This document shows, in pieces, positions 52,536-62,188 of a stretch of DNA of 64,000 nucleotides; position 1 is the first letter of the stretch; every line of letters begins with the position of its first letter. The position numbers and the translations under genes are program-made. Source of the DNA: Streptomyces sp. 1-11 (lineage in GTDB: Bacteria > Actinomycetota > Actinomycetes > Streptomycetales > Streptomycetaceae); NCBI RefSeq assembly GCF_007176755.1, contig NZ_BJTV01000017.1:62001-126000 (forward strand), in the 5' to 3' direction. Below the pieces are notes generated by a model. It was given only the letters and a program-made list of their open reading frames with translations, was not told the DNA's origin and did no database searches.

Positions 52536-53627
52536 TTACTGGCCGACCTCTCCGTAGGCGGCGAGCAGGACGGCCGGGTCCGGGCCCTCCAGCACGGTCG
52601 GTTTGGCCAGTCCGTCGAGCACGATGAACCGCAGCAGGTCGCCGCGGGACTTCTTGTCGACCTTCATCGTCTCCAGCAGCTTGGGCCACTGGTCGTGGCG
52701 GTAGTGCAGCGGCAGGCCCACCGCTTCGAGGACGGTGCGGTGGCGGTCCGCCGTCGCGTCGTCCAACCGGCCCGCCAGGCGGCCGAGTTCGGCGGCGAAG
52801 TGCATGCCGACCGCGACCGCGGCGCCGTGCCGCCACTTGTAGCGCTCGTTCTTCTCGATGGCGTGCCCGAGGGTGTGACCGTAGTTGAGGACCTCCCGCA
52901 GACCCGACTCCTTCAGGTCGGAGGAGACCACGTCGGCCTTCACCCGGATCGAACGCTCGATCAGCTCGGCCGTGTGCGGCCCCGCCGGGGTCCGGGCGGC
53001 CTCGGGGTCGGACTCGATGAGGTCCAGGATCACCGGGTCGGCGATGAAGCCGGCCTTGATGACCTCGGCGAGCCCGGACACGTAGTCGTTGACCGGGAGC
53101 GAGTCCAGGGCGGCGAGGTCGCAGAGCACGCCGGCCGGCGGATGGAAGGCGCCCACCAGGTTCTTGCCCTCGGCGGTGTTGATGCCGGTCTTGCCGCCGA
53201 CGGCCGCGTCCACCATGGCGAGCACGGTGGTCGGGATCGCGATCCAGCGCACCCCGCGCAGCCAGGTCGCGGCCACGAACCCGGCCAGGTCCGTCGTCGC
53301 GCCGCCGCCCACGCCGACGATGACGTCGGTGCGGGTGAAGCCGGACTGGCCGAGCGCCTTCCAGCAGTAGGCGGCGACCTCGACGGTCTTGGCCTCCTCG
53401 GCGTTGGGCACCTGGATGGCGACGGCCTCGTAGCCCTGCTCGGCCAGGTCGGCGCGGAGCGCGTCACCGGTCTCGGCCAGCGCCTCCGGGTGGACCACCG
53501 CCACCCGCTTGGCCTTCGGCCCGATCAGCCCGGCCAGCTCGCCCAGGAGCCGGCGGCCGACCAGCACCTCGTAGGACTCGGTCCCGGCGCTGCCGGCGAC
53601 CTGGATCCGGGTGACTGACTCGCTCAT
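52536..53627 (-). CDS. aroB: 3-dehydroquinate synthase
   Basis: A 363-residue NAD- and metal-dependent enzyme of the shikimate pathway (DAHP to dehydroquinate). Motifs: NAD loop VGVGGGATTDLAGFVAATWL, PTTVLAMVDAAVGGKTGIN, and metal/phosphate region LNYGHTLGHAIEK. ATG 53627 overlaps the aroK stop by four bases (ATGA). It is the last gene of the aroC-aroK-aroB run. Confidence 0.97.
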   Translation of the reverse strand: MSESVTRIQVAGSAGTESYEVLVGRRLLGELAGLIGPKAKRVAVVHPEALAETGDALRADLAEQGYEAVAIQVPNAEEAKTVEVAAYCWKALGQSGFTRTDVIVGVGGGATTDLAGFVAATWLRGVRWIAIPTTVLAMVDAAVGGKTGINTAEGKNLVGAFHPPAGVLCDLAALDSLPVNDYVSGLAEVIKAGFIADPVILDLIESDPEAARTPAGPHTAELIERSIRVKADVVSSDLKESGLREVLNYGHTLGHAIEKNERYKWRHGAAVAVGMHFAAELGRLAGRLDDATADRHRTVLEAVGLPLHYRHDQWPKLLETMKVDKKSRGDLLRFIVLDGLAKPTVLEGPDPAVLLAAYGEVGQ

Positions 53628-54142
53628 GCTTCCTTCAACTCCAGTGCGTCCAGCGCTGCTCGGGTGACCTCTTCGGGGGTGCGGCCGTCGGTCGCCACGA
53701 CGGCCGCGGCGACCTCCTCGTACAGGTGCCGCCGGGCCTCCATCAGCTCGCGCCACTGCTTGCGCGGGTTGACCGCGAGCAGCGGGCGGGCCACGTTGAG
53801 GCCGGTGCGCCTGACGGCCTCCTCCACGTCCATGGACAGGTAGACCACCCGGTGCCCGGCGAGCAGCGCCCGGGTGTCCGGGTCCAGGACGGCTCCGCCG
53901 CCGAGCGCGAGGACGCCCTCGTGCGCGGCGACGGCCCGGCGCACCGCCTCCTTCTCGATGGCGCGGAAGGCGGGCTCGCCCTCCTCCACGAAGATGTCGG
54001 CGATGGTCCGGCCCTCGGCGGCCACGATGTCCTCGTCGGTGTCCCGGAACCCGGTCCCGAGCCGCTCGGCGAGGAGCCGGCCCACGGTGGACTTCCCCAC
54101 GCCCATGGGTCCGACGAGTACGACGGCGGGCAACGCGCTCAC
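53624..54142 (-). CDS. aroK: Shikimate kinase
   Basis: A 172-residue kinase phosphorylating shikimate at O3. Walker A GPMGVGKSTVGRLLA is at about 11-25; shikimate-binding DTDEDIVAAEG and ALGGGAVLDPDTR follow, then the lid RPLLAVNPRKQWREL. It starts with GTG 54142 overlapping the aroC stop (GTGA). Confidence 0.96.
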   Translation of the reverse strand: MSALPAVVLVGPMGVGKSTVGRLLAERLGTGFRDTDEDIVAAEGRTIADIFVEEGEPAFRAIEKEAVRRAVAAHEGVLALGGGAVLDPDTRALLAGHRVVYLSMDVEEAVRRTGLNVARPLLAVNPRKQWRELMEARRHLYEEVAAAVVATDGRTPEEVTRAALDALELKEA

Positions 54143-55323
54143 CGGATCCGCAGGCCGTCGAGGTACGACCGGACGTTGCGGCGGGTCTCGGCCACGCTGT
54201 CGCCGCCGAACTTCTCCGCCACCGCGTCCGCGAGGACCAGGGCGACCATCGCCTCGGCGACGATGCCCGCGGCCGGCACGGCGGAGACGTCGGAGCGCTG
54301 GTGGTGCGCCTGGGCGGCCTCGCCGGTGGTCACGTCCACCGTCCGCAGGGCCCGCGGCACGGTCGCGATCGGCTTCATCGCGGCGCGCACCCGCAGCAGC
54401 TCACCGGTGGACAGACCGCCCTCGGTGCCGCCGGCGCGGCCGGACACCCGCCGGATACCCTCGTCGGTCCGCACGATCTCGTCGTGCGCCTTCGAACCCG
54501 GCACCCGCGCGAGCTCGAAGCCGTCGCCGATCTCGACGCCCTTGATCGCCTGGATGCCCATGAGGGCGCCGGCCAGGCGCGCGTCCAGCTTGCGGTCCCA
54601 GTGCACGTGCGAGCCCAGGCCCACCGGCACGCCGTAGGCCAGGACCTCGACCACGCCGCCGAGGGTGTCGCCGTCCTTGTGGGCCTGGTCGATCTCGGCG
54701 ACCATCGCCTTGGAGGCGTCGGCGTCCAGGCAGCGCACCGGGTCGGCGTCCAGCCGCTCGACGTCGGCCGGCGTCGGGTAGACGCCCTGCGGGGCCTTGG
54801 CGGAGGCCAGCTCGACCACGTGGGAGACGATCTCGATGCCGGCCGTCTCCTTCAGGTACGACCGGGCCACCGCGCCGAGCGCCACCCGGGCGGCGGTCTC
54901 ACGGGCGGAGGCGCGCTCGAGGATCGGACGGGCCTCGTCGAAGCCGTACTTCTGCATGCCGGCGAGGTCGGCGTGGCCGGGCCGGGGCCGGGTCAGCGGC
55001 GCGTTGCGGGCGAGGCCGTCCAGGATCTCGGGGTCGACCGGGTCGGCCGCCATGACCTGCTCCCACTTGGGCCACTCGGTGTTGCCCACCATGACCGCGA
55101 CCGGGGAGCCGAGGGTGAGGCCGTGCCGGACGCCGCCCAGGAAGGTGACCTCGTCCCGCTCGAACTTCATGCGCGCACCGCGGCCATAGCCGAGCCGCCG
55201 CCGCGCCAGGTGGTCCGCCACCATCTCCGTGGTGATCGGCACGCCGGCGGGAAGGCCCTCCAGCGTCGCGACGAGTGCGGGACCGTGGGACTCCCCCGCG
55301 GTGAGCCAACGCAGCCTGCTCAA
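54139..55323 (-). CDS. aroC: Chorismate synthase
   Basis: A 394-residue FMNH2-dependent enzyme converting EPSP to chorismate, the branch point for aromatic amino acids. Signatures: LRWLTAGESHGPALVA, RRRLGYGRGARMKFERDEV and ASARETAARVALGA. The start is TTG 55323 (MSRLRWLTAGESHG) with a strong GGAGGA 7-12 nt upstream; no ATG or GTG near the conserved N-terminus fits. The rare start may keep its rate low. Confidence 0.95.
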   Translation of the reverse strand: MSRLRWLTAGESHGPALVATLEGLPAGVPITTEMVADHLARRRLGYGRGARMKFERDEVTFLGGVRHGLTLGSPVAVMVGNTEWPKWEQVMAADPVDPEILDGLARNAPLTRPRPGHADLAGMQKYGFDEARPILERASARETAARVALGAVARSYLKETAGIEIVSHVVELASAKAPQGVYPTPADVERLDADPVRCLDADASKAMVAEIDQAHKDGDTLGGVVEVLAYGVPVGLGSHVHWDRKLDARLAGALMGIQAIKGVEIGDGFELARVPGSKAHDEIVRTDEGIRRVSGRAGGTEGGLSTGELLRVRAAMKPIATVPRALRTVDVTTGEAAQAHHQRSDVSAVPAAGIVAEAMVALVLADAVAEKFGGDSVAETRRNVRSYLDGLRIR

Positions 55324-55488
55324 CGGTGCTCCTCCGTGTTCGCGCCCGGTACTGCCCTCAGCACGCGTGTCCTCGCGTACGGCGACGACGCGACCGGGTG
55401 CGCGACCCCGGCCCGCCACCTCCGATCCTCCCACGTCCGCGGCGCGGATTCGGCGGCCGGTCCAGCAGGCGGACGCCGGAGCGGGCGC

Positions 55489-56328
55489 TCAGCGCCCGGC
55501 GAGCGCCTTCTCGCCGGCGTGCCGCATGGCCTCCAGGGGCGCGGGCGAGCGGCCGGTCATCCGCTCCACCTGCAGCACGGCCTGGTGGACGAGCAGGTCG
55601 AGGCCGCTGACGACCGCGCCGCCGAACATGGACCAGCGGGCCGCCAGCTCGGTCGGCCAGGGGTCGTACAGCACGTCGAACAGGGTGGCGGGGCGCTCCG
55701 GCACGGCCGCGGCGAGGGCGTCGGTGGCACCGGCCGGGGTGGTGGCGATCACCAGCGGGGCGCGCAGCGCCTGCCCGGCGTCCGCCCAGTCCGCCGTGCG
55801 GACGTCCACCTCCAGGCGTTCGCCCCACCGCCGCATCTCGGCGGCGCGGGCCTCGCTGCGCACGTAGGCGACCACCTGGCCGGTGCAGATCCGGGACAGC
55901 GCGGCGAGCGCGGACGACGCGGTCGCGCCGGCGCCGAGGATCGCCGCCGACCCGACCTCCTCGATGCCGTGCTCGGACAGCGCGGCCACGATGCCGGGGA
56001 TGTCGGTGTTGTCGCCGAGACGGCGGCCGTCCTCGGTGAGCACGACGGTGTTGACGGCGTCCACGGAGGCGGCCGTGTCGCTGATCTCGTCCAGCAGCGG
56101 GATGACCGCACGCTTCAGCGGCATGGTGAGCGACAGCCCCGCCCACTCCGGTCCGAGCCGGTCGAGGAAGCCGGGCAGGGCGGCCTCGTCGGTCTCGAAG
56201 CGGTCGTACGACCAGCCGCTGAGGCCGAGGGCGTCGTAGGCCGCCCGGTGCAGCACCGGGGACAGCGAGTGGGCGATCGGCGATCCGAGCACGGCGGCCC
56301 GGCGGGCGTCAGTTGCCCGAGGAGGCAT
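55489..56328 (-). CDS. aroE: Shikimate dehydrogenase
   Basis: A 279-residue NADPH enzyme reducing dehydroshikimate. Substrate-site motifs: GSPIAHSLSPVLH (serine pair), SLTMPLKRA (catalytic Lys) and GDNTDIPGI (catalytic Asp); the NADP motif is ILGAGATASSALAAL. Its start overlaps the mltG 3' end by 20 bp. The gap to aroC is 165 bp. Confidence 0.95.
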   Translation of the reverse strand: MPPRATDARRAAVLGSPIAHSLSPVLHRAAYDALGLSGWSYDRFETDEAALPGFLDRLGPEWAGLSLTMPLKRAVIPLLDEISDTAASVDAVNTVVLTEDGRRLGDNTDIPGIVAALSEHGIEEVGSAAILGAGATASSALAALSRICTGQVVAYVRSEARAAEMRRWGERLEVDVRTADWADAGQALRAPLVIATTPAGATDALAAAVPERPATLFDVLYDPWPTELAARWSMFGGAVVSGLDLLVHQAVLQVERMTGRSPAPLEAMRHAGEKALAGR

Positions 56329-57997
56329 TGAACTTGTCCTTGAGCTGCTTGAATTCCGCGTACGTCTTGGCGAATTCGGTGTTCGTGGTGCCGTCCGTCG
56401 CCACGAAGTAGATCCAGCCCTCGTGCGTCGGGTTCAGGGTCGCCCGCAGCGCGTCCTCGCCGGGATTGCCGATCGGGCCGGGCGGCAGGCCCTTGTTGGT
56501 GTAGGTGTTGTACGGGCTGCGGTCGCTGTTGATCTCCTTCTCGGAGATGTGGATGTTGCTCGTGCCCTTGAGGTAGTTGTAGGTCGAGTCGAACTGGAGC
56601 AACTGGTTCGTCTCGGTGTTGGTGGGCTTGAGACGGTTGTAGACCACCTCCGCCATCTTGCGGAAGTCGTCGTGCGTCTTGCCCTCCGCCTGGACCAGGC
56701 TCGCGACCGTGAGCAGCTCGAACGCGTTCTTCAGGCCCAGCGCCTGCGCCTTCGCGGGGAGGTTGTACGGGGCGTACTTCTGCTTGGACTGGGCGACCAT
56801 CTGCTTCAGCACCGCCTCGGGCTTCATGCCCTTGGCGGCCGGGTACGTGGCGGGCCAGAAGAAGCCCTCGAGCGGGTCCTGGATGGAGGCGTTGTTCTGC
56901 GCCCAGCTCGGCAGGCCCAGCTTCTTGTACTGCGCCCTGGCGACCTTCCTGGTGGTGCCCGCGGAGACGCCGAGCTGCTTGTCGATGGCCTGGTACACCT
57001 GTGCGTTGCGCTCGCCGGGCTTGACGAGCACGTTGCTCTGGCTCCTCGGGTCCAGCATGAGCTGCACGGCGCTGGCGGCGGACATCTCCTTCTTCAGCAG
57101 GTACGCGCCGGCCTGGATGGTGTCGCCCTTGGGGTTCTGCCCCTGGGCGCTTACGAAGGCGTCGGCGCTCTTGACCACGCCCGCTTCCTTCAGCCGCCGC
57201 CCGATCTCCCAGCCGCCCGCGCCCTTGGGGATCTCCACGGTCACGCTCACGCCGGTCCCGCTGCCCGCGTAGTCGGGGGCCGGGGCGAAACGATTTTGGT
57301 AGAACTTCCAGCCGAAATAACCGGCCCCGCCGATGCCTCCGCCGAACACCAGGCAGACGACCAGGCAGGCGCAGCCGTTGCGGCGCTTCTTGCCCTTGAC
57401 CGGTTTCTTGGCCTTGCCCCGCCGCTCACTCCGGCTCTGCAGCTCGTGCCCGGCGTCGTCCTCGTCGTCCTCCGCCCCCGAGAAGAAGGCGTGCTCCTCC
57501 TCGGCCGCCGGTTCCGGTTCCGGCTCGGGGCGCCGGCGGCCCGGCGGCTCGGGCGGCGGGTAGGCGTCCTCGGTGCGGTAGAAGTCGTGCTGCTGCGCGC
57601 CGTAGGCGGCGGGCTGCTGGCCGTACGGGTCGCCGGGATCGGGCGGGTAGGGCACCTGGTCCTGGGCGCCGTTCGCGTTCCAGACCCCCTGCTGCTGGTA
57701 CTGCTGCTGGGTGTGCTCGGCGTACCGCTGGTCCTGGCCGGGGAACGCGCCGCCGTACTGCTGGTGGTCCTGCTCCGGGTGGTACGGGTACTGCTGCTGG
57801 TCGTAGCCGGGCTGCTGCTGCCGGCCCTGGTCCCAGTCGCCGTACTGCGGCTGCTGCGGGTACTGCTGCTGCGCCTGGCCGTCGTAAGGGGACTGCTGAC
57901 CCGCGTGGGTCTGCTGCCCTCCCCATCCGCCGTCCCCGTACAACGGGTCCTCCGGATGCCACGGTTCGGAGCCAGGGCCCCGGCCATACTCAGTCAT
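56309..57997 (-). CDS. mltG: Endolytic murein transglycosylase MltG with long disordered N-terminus
   Basis: A 562-residue cell-wall enzyme that cuts nascent peptidoglycan strands. Residues about 1-205 are cytoplasmic and rich in Gln, Pro, Tyr and acidic residues (runs such as QQYPQQPQYGDWDQGR). A membrane segment follows (about 212-232, CLVVCLVFGGGIGGAGYFGW), then the extracellular YceG domain (about 250-560) with ASLVQAEGKTHDDF (the family usually reads VEKE there), FDSTYNYL and SPYNTYTNKGLPPGPIGNPG. ATG 57997 has AGGGGAT upstream. Actinobacterial MltG often has such tails. Confidence 0.92.
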   Translation of the reverse strand: MTEYGRGPGSEPWHPEDPLYGDGGWGGQQTHAGQQSPYDGQAQQQYPQQPQYGDWDQGRQQQPGYDQQQYPYHPEQDHQQYGGAFPGQDQRYAEHTQQQYQQQGVWNANGAQDQVPYPPDPGDPYGQQPAAYGAQQHDFYRTEDAYPPPEPPGRRRPEPEPEPAAEEEHAFFSGAEDDEDDAGHELQSRSERRGKAKKPVKGKKRRNGCACLVVCLVFGGGIGGAGYFGWKFYQNRFAPAPDYAGSGTGVSVTVEIPKGAGGWEIGRRLKEAGVVKSADAFVSAQGQNPKGDTIQAGAYLLKKEMSAASAVQLMLDPRSQSNVLVKPGERNAQVYQAIDKQLGVSAGTTRKVARAQYKKLGLPSWAQNNASIQDPLEGFFWPATYPAAKGMKPEAVLKQMVAQSKQKYAPYNLPAKAQALGLKNAFELLTVASLVQAEGKTHDDFRKMAEVVYNRLKPTNTETNQLLQFDSTYNYLKGTSNIHISEKEINSDRSPYNTYTNKGLPPGPIGNPGEDALRATLNPTHEGWIYFVATDGTTNTEFAKTYAEFKQLKDKFNASSGN

Positions 57998-58116
57998 CGA
58001 TCCCCTAGAGCCGCGAGGCGGACGGTCGTGCGGCCCGGACCTGCTGCCGTTCCGCCTCTTGTTTGCGGCGGCTGTTCGAACACCGCCGCATCGCGCGGAA
58101 CGTTACCGTATCGCGA

Positions 58117-58581
58117 TCAGATGACCACTTCGACGCCCTCGCCGGGTGCTTTGCCTGACACCCGTTCGGATTCCAGGGCCTGCTGCAGGATGATGACGGC
58201 CGCGGCCTGGTCGATCACGGAGCGGCCCTTCTTCGATCTGACCCCCGAGGCGCGCAGTCCCTGACTGGCCGTCACGGTCGTCATCCGCTCGTCCACCAGA
58301 CGGACCGGCACCGGCCGGATGCCTCCGGCCAGTTCCTGGGCGAAGGCGCGGACCTTGACGGCGGCCGGTCCCTCGCCCCCCTTGAGGGAGCGAGGGAGTC
58401 CGACGACGACCTCGATCGGTTCGTACTCCTCCACCAGCTGCCGCAGCCGGCGGTGGGCGGCGGGCACGTCCCGGCCCGGGACGGTCTCCACCGGGGTGGC
58501 GAGGATCCCGTCGGGGTCGCACGAGGCGACCCCGATCCGGGCGTCCCCGACGTCGATCGCGAGCCGGCGTCCTCTGCGCAT
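58117..58581 (-). CDS. ruvX: Holliday junction resolvase-like RuvX/YqgF
   Basis: A 154-residue RNase H-fold protein. Conserved acidic active-site motifs: LAIDVGDARIGVASCDPDG, VVGLPRSLKGGEG, RLVDERMTTVTA and the final IDQAAAVIILQ. In E. coli YqgF has a role in 16S rRNA 5' processing; resolvase activity is reported in some species. ATG 58581 lies 13 nt after alaS. The alaS-ruvX-mltG order is conserved in actinobacteria. Confidence 0.95.
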   Translation of the reverse strand: MRRGRRLAIDVGDARIGVASCDPDGILATPVETVPGRDVPAAHRRLRQLVEEYEPIEVVVGLPRSLKGGEGPAAVKVRAFAQELAGGIRPVPVRLVDERMTTVTASQGLRASGVRSKKGRSVIDQAAAVIILQQALESERVSGKAPGEGVEVVI

Positions 58582-58594
58582 GTCCGGCCGCTTC

Positions 58595-61267
58595 CTACTT
58601 CGCGGTCTCGGCGACGAGCCGCTCGACGGCGTCGACGGCGTCGCCGACCGCGGCCGGGTTCTGGCCGCCGCCCTGGGCGACGTCAGGCTTGCCGCCACCG
58701 CCGCCGCCGAGCGTCTTGGCGGCGGTGCGGACCAGGTCACCGGCCTTGAGGCCGCGCTCGCGGGCCGCCTCGTTGGTGGCGATGACGGTGAGCGGCTTGC
58801 CGTTGTTGACGGTGAAGAGGGCGACCACGGCGGCCCGGCCGCCCTGGATGCGGCCCCGTACGTCGAGGACCAGCTTGCGCAGGTCGTCGGGGCTCGTGCC
58901 GTCCGGCACCTGGCCGGTGACCACGGCGACACCGCGGACGTCCCTGGCCGACTCGGCGAGACCGGCGGCGGCCTGCAGCACCTTCTCGGCGCGGAACTTC
59001 TCGATCTCCTTCTCGGCGTCCTTCAGCTTGCCGAGCATGGCGGAGATCTTCTCCGGGAGCTCCTCGGCGCGGCCCTTGACCAGTTCCTGGAGCTGGGCGA
59101 CGACCGTGTGCTCGCGGGCGAGGAAGTTGTAGGCGTCGACGCCGACCAGGGCCTCGATGCGCCGCACGCCCGAGCCGATCGACGACTCGCCGAGCAGCTT
59201 GACCAGGCCGAGCTGGGCGGTGTTGTGCACGTGCGTGCCGCCGCACAGCTCCTTGGAGAAGTCGCCGATGGTCACCACGCGGACCCGCTCGCCGTACTTC
59301 TCGCCGAACTCGGCGATGGCGCCCTGCTTCTTGGCGTCGTCGATGCCCATGACCTCGGCGTGCACGTCGAGGTCGCGGGCGAGCACCTCGTTGATCTTCT
59401 GCTCGACGTCGGTCATCACGGCCGTCGGAACGGCGGACGGGGAGCCGAAGTCGAAGCGGAAGCGGCCCGGCTGGTTCTCGGAGCCGGCCTGGGCGGCCGT
59501 CGGGCCGAGGGCGTCGCGCAGCGCCTGGTGGGTCAGGTGCGTGGCCGAGTGGGCGCGGGCGATGGCCTTGCGGCGTCGGAAGTCGATCGAGGCGTGGGCC
59601 CTGGCGCCGACGGTGACCTCGCCGACCTGGACGACGCCCTTGTGGACGTAGACGCCCGGGACCGGCTTCTGGCAGTCGCGGACCTCGATCACGGCGCCGG
59701 AGTCGACCTTGATCCGGCCGGTGTCGCCGATCTGGCCGCCGCCCTCGGCGTAGAAGGGGGTGCGGTCCAGGACGATCTCGACCTCGTCGCCCTCGGTGGC
59801 GGCCGGGGAGGAGACGCCGTCGACCAGGATGCCGACGATGGTGGTCTCGCCCTCGGTGTCGGTGTAGCCGATGAAGTCGGTGGCACCGGCGGAGTCGGCG
59901 ATCTCGCGGTAGGCGCCCATGTCGGCGTGGCCGGTCTTCTTGGCCTGGGCGTCGGCCTTGGCGCGCTCCCGCTGCTCCTTCATCAGGCGGCGGAAGCCGT
60001 CCTCGTCCACGGAGAGGCCCTGCTCGGCGGCCATCTCCAGGGTGAGGTCGATCGGGAAGCCCCAGGTGTCGTGGAGCAGGAAGGCCTTGTCGCCGGAGAG
60101 CACCGTGCCGCCGGACTGCTTGGTCTCGGTGACGGCGGTGTCGAGGATGTTGGTGCCGGCCTTCAGCGTCTTCAGGAAGGCGTTCTCCTCGGCGAGGGCG
60201 ACCTTCTCGATGCGCTCGCGGTCGGTGACCAGCTCCGGGTACTGCTGGCCCATCATGTTGATGACGACGTCGATCAGGTCCCTGACGACCGGGCCGGTGG
60301 CACCGAGCAGGCGCATGTTGCGGATGGCGCGGCGCATGATGCGGCGCAGCACGTAGCCGCGGCCCTCGTTGCCCGGGGTGACGCCGTCGCCGATGAGCAT
60401 GGTGGCGGTGCGCATGTGGTCGGTGACCACGCGCAGCGAGACGTCCGAGTCGTGGGCGTCGCCGTAGGCCACGCCGGTCAGCTCGGTGGCCTTGTCGATG
60501 ACGGCCATGGAGGTGTCGATCTCGTACATGTTCTGCACGCCCTGCAGGATCATGGCGAGGCGCTCAAGGCCGAGGCCCGTGTCGATGTTCTTGCTGGGCA
60601 GTTCGCCGAGGATCTCGAAGTTGTCCTTGCCGGTGCCCTCGCCCCGCTCGTACTGCATGAAGACGAGGTTCCAGATCTCCACGTACCGCTCGTCGTTGAC
60701 GGCGGGGCCGCCCTCGGCGCCGAACTCGGGGCCGCGGTCGTAGTTGATCTCGGAGCAGGGGCCGCAGGGGCCGGGGACGCCCATGGACCAGTAGTTGTCC
60801 TTCATGCCCAGGCGCTGGATGCGCTCCCTGGGCACGCCGACGACCTCGTGCCAGATGCGCTCGGCCTCGTCGTCGTCCTTGTAGACGGTGATCCACAGGC
60901 GCTCGGGGTCGAGGCCGTAACCGCCCTTGTCCTGGGGCGTGGTGAGCAGCTCCCAGGCGTGCTTGATGGCGCCTTCCTTGAAGTAGTCGCCGAAGGAGAA
61001 GTTGCCGCACATCTGGAAGAACGTGCCGTGCCGGGTGGTCTTGCCGACCTCTTCGATGTCGGGCGTGCGCACGCACTTCTGCACGCTGGTGGCGCGCGCG
61101 AAGGGGGGCTTGACCTCACCCAGGAAGTAGGGCTTGAAGGGCACCATGCCGGCGGGGACGAGGAGCAGAGTCGGGTCGTCCGCGATGAGCGACGCCGAAG
61201 GGACGACGGTGTGCCCGCGCTCCTCGAAGAAGCTCAGCCAGCGGCGGCGAATCTCGGCCGACTCCAT
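58595..61267 (-). CDS. alaS: Alanyl-tRNA synthetase
   Basis: An 890-residue class II synthetase. Aminoacylation domain with SFGDYFKEGAIKHAW and GVPGPCGPCSEINYDRG (about 1-260), a tRNA-recognition region, the editing domain with zinc ligands in HSATHLTHQALRDALG (about 590) and ELCGGTHVHNT (about 685), and a C-terminal DHHA1/C-Ala domain (about 770-885, glycine-rich GGGGGGKPDVAQGGG). ATG 61267 touches the stop of the DUF6167 gene (TGATG). Confidence 0.98.
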   Translation of the reverse strand: MESAEIRRRWLSFFEERGHTVVPSASLIADDPTLLLVPAGMVPFKPYFLGEVKPPFARATSVQKCVRTPDIEEVGKTTRHGTFFQMCGNFSFGDYFKEGAIKHAWELLTTPQDKGGYGLDPERLWITVYKDDDEAERIWHEVVGVPRERIQRLGMKDNYWSMGVPGPCGPCSEINYDRGPEFGAEGGPAVNDERYVEIWNLVFMQYERGEGTGKDNFEILGELPSKNIDTGLGLERLAMILQGVQNMYEIDTSMAVIDKATELTGVAYGDAHDSDVSLRVVTDHMRTATMLIGDGVTPGNEGRGYVLRRIMRRAIRNMRLLGATGPVVRDLIDVVINMMGQQYPELVTDRERIEKVALAEENAFLKTLKAGTNILDTAVTETKQSGGTVLSGDKAFLLHDTWGFPIDLTLEMAAEQGLSVDEDGFRRLMKEQRERAKADAQAKKTGHADMGAYREIADSAGATDFIGYTDTEGETTIVGILVDGVSSPAATEGDEVEIVLDRTPFYAEGGGQIGDTGRIKVDSGAVIEVRDCQKPVPGVYVHKGVVQVGEVTVGARAHASIDFRRRKAIARAHSATHLTHQALRDALGPTAAQAGSENQPGRFRFDFGSPSAVPTAVMTDVEQKINEVLARDLDVHAEVMGIDDAKKQGAIAEFGEKYGERVRVVTIGDFSKELCGGTHVHNTAQLGLVKLLGESSIGSGVRRIEALVGVDAYNFLAREHTVVAQLQELVKGRAEELPEKISAMLGKLKDAEKEIEKFRAEKVLQAAAGLAESARDVRGVAVVTGQVPDGTSPDDLRKLVLDVRGRIQGGRAAVVALFTVNNGKPLTVIATNEAARERGLKAGDLVRTAAKTLGGGGGGKPDVAQGGGQNPAAVGDAVDAVERLVAETAK

Positions 61268-61614
61268 CAGTGGTCCTCATTCCGGTTGTGCGAGTACGTC
61301 GTGTTCTCGATGTACTTCGGGTTGCTGCGATTGTTCTCCAGGACGGCGTACCGCCCGGGCGCGGGGAGTTCGGGGTCGGCGTTGATGCCCAGCGCCTCCC
61401 CCAGCTCGGCCTCCCGCCGGGCCATGTTGTCGCGGACGTCGAGCGCGAAGCCGACCGCGCCGTCCTTCAGTCGCCGGCCGGCCTCCAGGGCCTTGTCGGC
61501 CGCGGTCGCGGCGAGGCTCTCCGGGGTCAGCTGCCTCAGCTTGCGGTTGACCTTGGTGGTGGCCCACACCCCGGCGGCGACGCCCGAGGTGAACCAGAAC
61601 GTACGGCGGAACAT
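61267..61614 (-). CDS. DUF6167 family protein
   Basis: A 115-residue protein with one N-terminal membrane-associated segment (RRTFWFTSGVAAGVWATTKV), a basic stretch and a helical middle. It belongs to a small actinobacterial family found upstream of alaS; function unknown. The tail is polar (NNRSNPKYIENTTYSHN). It is coupled to alaS by a one-base TGATG overlap. Confidence 0.85.
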   Translation of the reverse strand: MFRRTFWFTSGVAAGVWATTKVNRKLRQLTPESLAATAADKALEAGRRLKDGAVGFALDVRDNMARREAELGEALGINADPELPAPGRYAVLENNRSNPKYIENTTYSHNRNEDH

Positions 61615-61623
61615 CGGTCGGTC

Positions 61624-62055
61624 TCAGTCCTTCTTCCGCTTGCGTCGTGCGGCGGGGACCGTGCGGCCCACGATCACCGTACGCCGGGGCGACTTCGCGG
61701 GCGCGTCCTCCCTGCGGCCGCCCAGCGCCCGGCGCACGCCGTAGCCGAAGGCCGCGACCTTGACCAGCGGGCCGCCGAAGGTGGAGGCGACGGTGGTGGA
61801 CAGCGCGGAGGCGTTCGAGGTGACCTCCTGGACGTCGGAGGCGATCGCGTCGACCCGGTCGATCTGCGTCTGCGCGGAGCGCACGGCCGCGGAGGCGTCC
61901 GCGAGGAGCGGGACGGCCTGGTCGGTCACCTCCGCCACGAGCTTGGTGGTCGCCTTGAGCGTCTGGGCCAGCCTCACCAGTGCGACGGCGAGGAAGGAGA
62001 CCAGGATCGCCCAGAAGACGGCCACCAGGATCCCGGCCACCTCTCCACCGGACAC
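61624..62055 (-). CDS. DUF948 membrane protein
   Basis: A 143-residue protein: one membrane helix (about 5-28, VAGILVAVFWAILVSFLAVALVRL), a coiled-coil-like region (about 30-90) and a basic C-terminus ending in RRKRKKD. This matches DUF948, a group widely found next to alaS in Streptomyces and of unknown role. I start at GTG 62055 (MSGGEVAGILVAVF), the usual family start; ATG 62091 or 62100 are in frame but have no ribosome site. It lies 9 nt before the DUF6167 gene. Confidence 0.85.
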   Translation of the reverse strand: MSGGEVAGILVAVFWAILVSFLAVALVRLAQTLKATTKLVAEVTDQAVPLLADASAAVRSAQTQIDRVDAIASDVQEVTSNASALSTTVASTFGGPLVKVAAFGYGVRRALGGRREDAPAKSPRRTVIVGRTVPAARRKRKKD

Positions 62056-62188
62056 TGTGCGCACCCGCTCCCTGAAACGTGCTCTGAACATCGGAACCAT
62101 GAGAAAAGCAGTGCACCGAGCCTATCGCGCCGGTGACGGGGCTCCGTACCGGATTACCGTCGGCGGCGGGCGCGGTCGCGGGAACCGA

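Noticed and set aside
58319..61744. 1141-residue + strand frame opposite ruvX and alaS
   Set aside because: An antisense shadow of alaS and ruvX with Val/Asp/Leu/Gly-rich low-complexity sequence and no motif.
62055..62100. Upstream ATG starts for the DUF948 protein
   Set aside because: They add a basic stretch without a ribosome site; the family start at GTG 62055 is preferred, though not proven.
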